Shown: positions 62,588 to 64,000 of the stretch, piece after piece
Position numbering within the stretch: the first letter of the stretch is position 1
Layout: every line of letters begins with the position of its first letter
DNA from: Rathayibacter sp. Leaf185
Lineage (GTDB): Bacteria; Actinomycetota; Actinomycetes; Actinomycetales; Microbacteriaceae
Assembly (NCBI RefSeq): GCF_001423885.1
Contig: NZ_LMPP01000005.1
Location: 54,285 to 118,284 of the forward strand
DNA: 64,000 bases
Direction: 5' to 3'
Translations under genes and position numbers: made by a program
Notes under the pieces: model-generated
The model's database searches: none
What the model saw: only the letters and a program-made list of their open reading frames with translations
Told to the model about the DNA's origin: nothing

Positions 62588-63460
62588 TCAGTTCCGGCGG
62601 ACCGCAGACGCTTTGAGCTGCGCGCTAACCGGCAATAGGAGCCCCTCGATGGAGCCTCTGATCAGGGCGAGGATCTTCTTCGATCTGTCGTCTTCGTGCC
62701 GGGCGACGATCAGCGCCTTCCGCAGGAGCACCGCCAGGGTGAGCACGAGCCCTCGCCCGCCCACGCGGAGCTCCTTCGGGGAGCCCGAGTGCTTCCGCGC
62801 GTAGAAGACCATGTCGCGCGCCATGTGGCGGCTCCGGAAGGCGGAGTGGTGGTAAGCGACTGCAGAGCCGTGCCGCTGTCCGTGTCCGATCTCGTGAAGC
62901 AGGACGGCCGTCGGCACACGGCGGATCCGATAACCCGCGACTCTCAAGCGAAGGCAGTAGTCGAAGTCGACGAAGTCGATGAAGAACGACTCGTCGTAGC
63001 CCGCGACATCCCGCCACGCGGCGACAGTGTAGAGGCCGCCCGACGTGATGCAGTAGTCGACGTCCACCGCTTCGTCGGAGGTCGACTCCGCCGACCCGAG
63101 GTTGCGGTCATGGATCGCCGGCGCGACGATCGCGGTGGAACGCCCCGAGTGCGCGCGGAGCCTCGCCACCATTCCCGGAGCGCAGACGGAGTCCTGGTCG
63201 AGAACAACCACCTCGGCCGCCCCGCGCTCCTCCGCCCAGGCGAAGGCGCTGTTCAAGGCGCTCGCGATCCCGCCGTTCTCGAGCCTCACGATGAGGTGGA
63301 CGTCGGGCCGGCTCTCCAGGAGTGTGCGCACGGCAGCCTGCCCGGCGGAGGCGTTGTCGACGACGACGATACCGTCGACCTGCGGAGCGACAGCCTCGAG
63401 GTTCGTTGTCAATCGCTCGAGATCGGGTTCGAAGGTGATGATCGCGGCGACGGTTGTCAT
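62588..63460 (-). CDS. GT2 rhamnosyltransferase-like glycosyltransferase
   Basis: A 290-residue GT-A transferase similar to rhamnosyltransferases (WbbL/RfbF type). It starts TTVAAIITFEPDLERL, has GIVVVDNASAG, ENGGIASALNSAFAWA, the metal-binding VVLDQDSVCAPGM (DQD, near 96-108), and YDESFFIDFVDFDYCLRLRVAGYRI, the FIDxVDxDxC motif of the group. The C-terminal LLHEIGHGQRH and RHMARDMVFYARKH segments match the family. ATG 63460 follows AGGAG by 6 nt; the extension to 63574 is rejected. rmlA, needed for dTDP-rhamnose, is divergent from it, which supports rhamnose as the donor sugar. Confidence 0.82.
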   Translation of the reverse strand: MTTVAAIITFEPDLERLTTNLEAVAPQVDGIVVVDNASAGQAAVRTLLESRPDVHLIVRLENGGIASALNSAFAWAEERGAAEVVVLDQDSVCAPGMVARLRAHSGRSTAIVAPAIHDRNLGSAESTSDEAVDVDYCITSGGLYTVAAWRDVAGYDESFFIDFVDFDYCLRLRVAGYRIRRVPTAVLLHEIGHGQRHGSAVAYHHSAFRSRHMARDMVFYARKHSGSPKELRVGGRGLVLTLAVLLRKALIVARHEDDRSKKILALIRGSIEGLLLPVSAQLKASAVRRN

Positions 63461-63780
63461 GGGCTGCTCCTCTGCTGTGCTCGGCGCGGGACGAGTGGTG
63501 ACGTCCCGAGGCGTCGTGCCGTCGGTCCAGCGGGGCCGATCCGGGCGTGAGCCTAGCTCCGGGCGCTTCGCCACTCAGACGCCTGTCGTCGGATATCCCG
63601 GCTCGGCGCGATGTCGGCGCTGCCGCGTCACTTCCCGCCGCCGACGCGCCACTGGACTCCCGCGGATCACGAGCTCCGTTAGCGTTCGCTGGTGATCGAA
63701 CCGACTGGCCGCCTCGACGCCCGACCCGCGCCCGTGCTCTCCCCGCCGCCAGGACACGACTCGGATGCGCGAGGCCGCTC
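63461..63780. other. Divergent region between the GT2 gene and rmlA, with a leader ORF
   Basis: Apart from the -10 box at 63680-63685 and the leader ORF at 63692-63784, no feature is clear. The stretch 63461-63679 presumably includes the minus-strand promoter for the GT2 gene. Confidence 0.5.
63680..63685 (+). promoter_or_regulatory. -10 box before the rmlA leader ORF
   Basis: TAGCGT, identical to the box before the RNB ribonuclease gene, 6 nt before GTG 63692. Confidence 0.5.
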
Positions 63781-63784
63781 GTGA
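63692..63784 (+). CDS. Leaderless 30-residue leader ORF upstream of rmlA
   Basis: GTG 63692 lies 6 nt after TAGCGT and opens a 30-codon frame ([16 protein letters not shown]..., Pro/Arg-rich) ending in TGA 63782-63784. That stop overlaps the rmlA GTG (63781) as GTGA. A GAGG site at 63771-63774 inside the ORF is at Shine-Dalgarno distance from the rmlA start. Translation of the leader would therefore feed into rmlA by coupling. The peptide has no known domain, and its sequence may not matter. Not proven to be translated. Confidence 0.45.
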   Translation: MIEPTGRLDARPAPVLSPPPGHDSDARGRS

Positions 63785-64000
63785 AGGGGATCATTCTGGC
63801 GGGTGGTTCGGGGTCGCGGTTGTGGCCGATCACGAAGGGCATCTCGAAGCAGTTGATGCCGATCTACGACAAGCCGATGATCTACTACCCGTTGTCGACG
63901 TTGATGATGGCGGGGATCGATGAGGTGTTGGTGATCACGACTCCGGAGTACAACGATCAGTTCCGGTCGCTGCTGGGTGATGGGTCGTCGTTGGGGATGT
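63781..64000 (+). CDS. rmlA: RmlA, glucose-1-phosphate thymidylyltransferase (5' part)
   Basis: First enzyme of dTDP-L-rhamnose synthesis; joins dTTP and glucose-1-phosphate. Only 73 codons are in the window, but they include the nucleotide-binding [20 protein letters not shown] (residues 3-22), [21 protein letters not shown] and the [11 protein letters not shown] strand. In this family the motif usually reads GSGTRLYP; SRLWP is a small variation. Codon use differs from the neighbours: many codons end in G or T (ttg, ggt, gat, tcg) where surrounding genes strongly prefer C. The gene continues past 64000. The start GTG overlaps the leader ORF stop. Confidence 0.93.
   Translation, partial: MKGIILAGGSGSRLWPITKGISKQLMPIYDKPMIYYPLSTLMMAGIDEVLVITTPEYNDQFRSLLGDGSSLGM

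Overview
The window is about 70% GC and reads as the chromosome of a high-GC Gram-positive actinobacterium, most like Microbacteriaceae (Micrococcales). Support for this: the actinobacterial set proS-nusA-ylxR-infB-rbfA-truB-ribF, MEP isoprenoid genes (ispG, dxr) around the site-2 protease rseP, an atpIBEFHAGDC operon behind a WecA-type transferase, many GTG starts, and many start codons that sit 6-9 nt after a TANNNT-type -10 box (leaderless mRNAs). No tRNA, rRNA, CRISPR, insertion sequence or prophage was seen.

Layout. 1-18.1 kb: translation and isoprenoid block, mostly on the minus strand (ribF, two small membrane proteins, truB, rbfA, infB, ylxR, nusA, proS, ispG, rseP, dxr). The usual rbfA-truB pair is split by panE, a kinase-like protein with a degenerate P-loop, mutY and an RNB ribonuclease. 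18.1-28.6 kb: a two-domain FKBP lipoprotein, two paralogous GABA-type aminotransferases, plsC, an OsmC protein, an asparaginase and a potDABC polyamine ABC transporter. 28.8-33.0 kb: an FtsK/SpoIIIE (EssC/EccC-like) ATPase, a zinc-ribbon FHA protein and a PP2C phosphatase. 33.2-38.2 kb: Lrp-type regulator plus a third class III aminotransferase, a DUF4192 protein, ogt-tag DNA alkylation repair and yaaA. 38.2-48.1 kb: ATP synthase operon, atpI, wecA-type gene and tsaC. 48.1-64.0 kb: an exopolysaccharide locus with a PqqD-like protein, glycosyltransferases (two of them two-domain fusions), a Wzy-like polymerase, a Wzx-like flippase, a large secreted polysaccharide lyase, a rhamnosyltransferase-like GT2 and the start of rmlA.

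How the parts fit. The aminotransferases, PotABCD and the Lrp regulator suggest polyamine/GABA uptake and catabolism. The FtsK-FHA-PP2C trio resembles the core of a type VII-like secretion or phospho-signalling module, but no WXG100 substrate or kinase is nearby. The polysaccharide genes form a Wzx/Wzy-type pathway: five coupled genes (48446-54879), then single genes on alternating strands.

Points most worth a second look: the recurrent leaderless promoter layout, which fixes many starts; a 30-codon leaderless leader ORF coupled to rmlA by GTGA overlap, with a weaker parallel before atpB; a family of long palindromes (7203-7283, 7369-7451, probably 16903-16964) whose stems differ but whose core is kept; the PqqD plus nucleotidyltransferase-glycosyltransferase fusion; and the degenerate-P-loop kinase.
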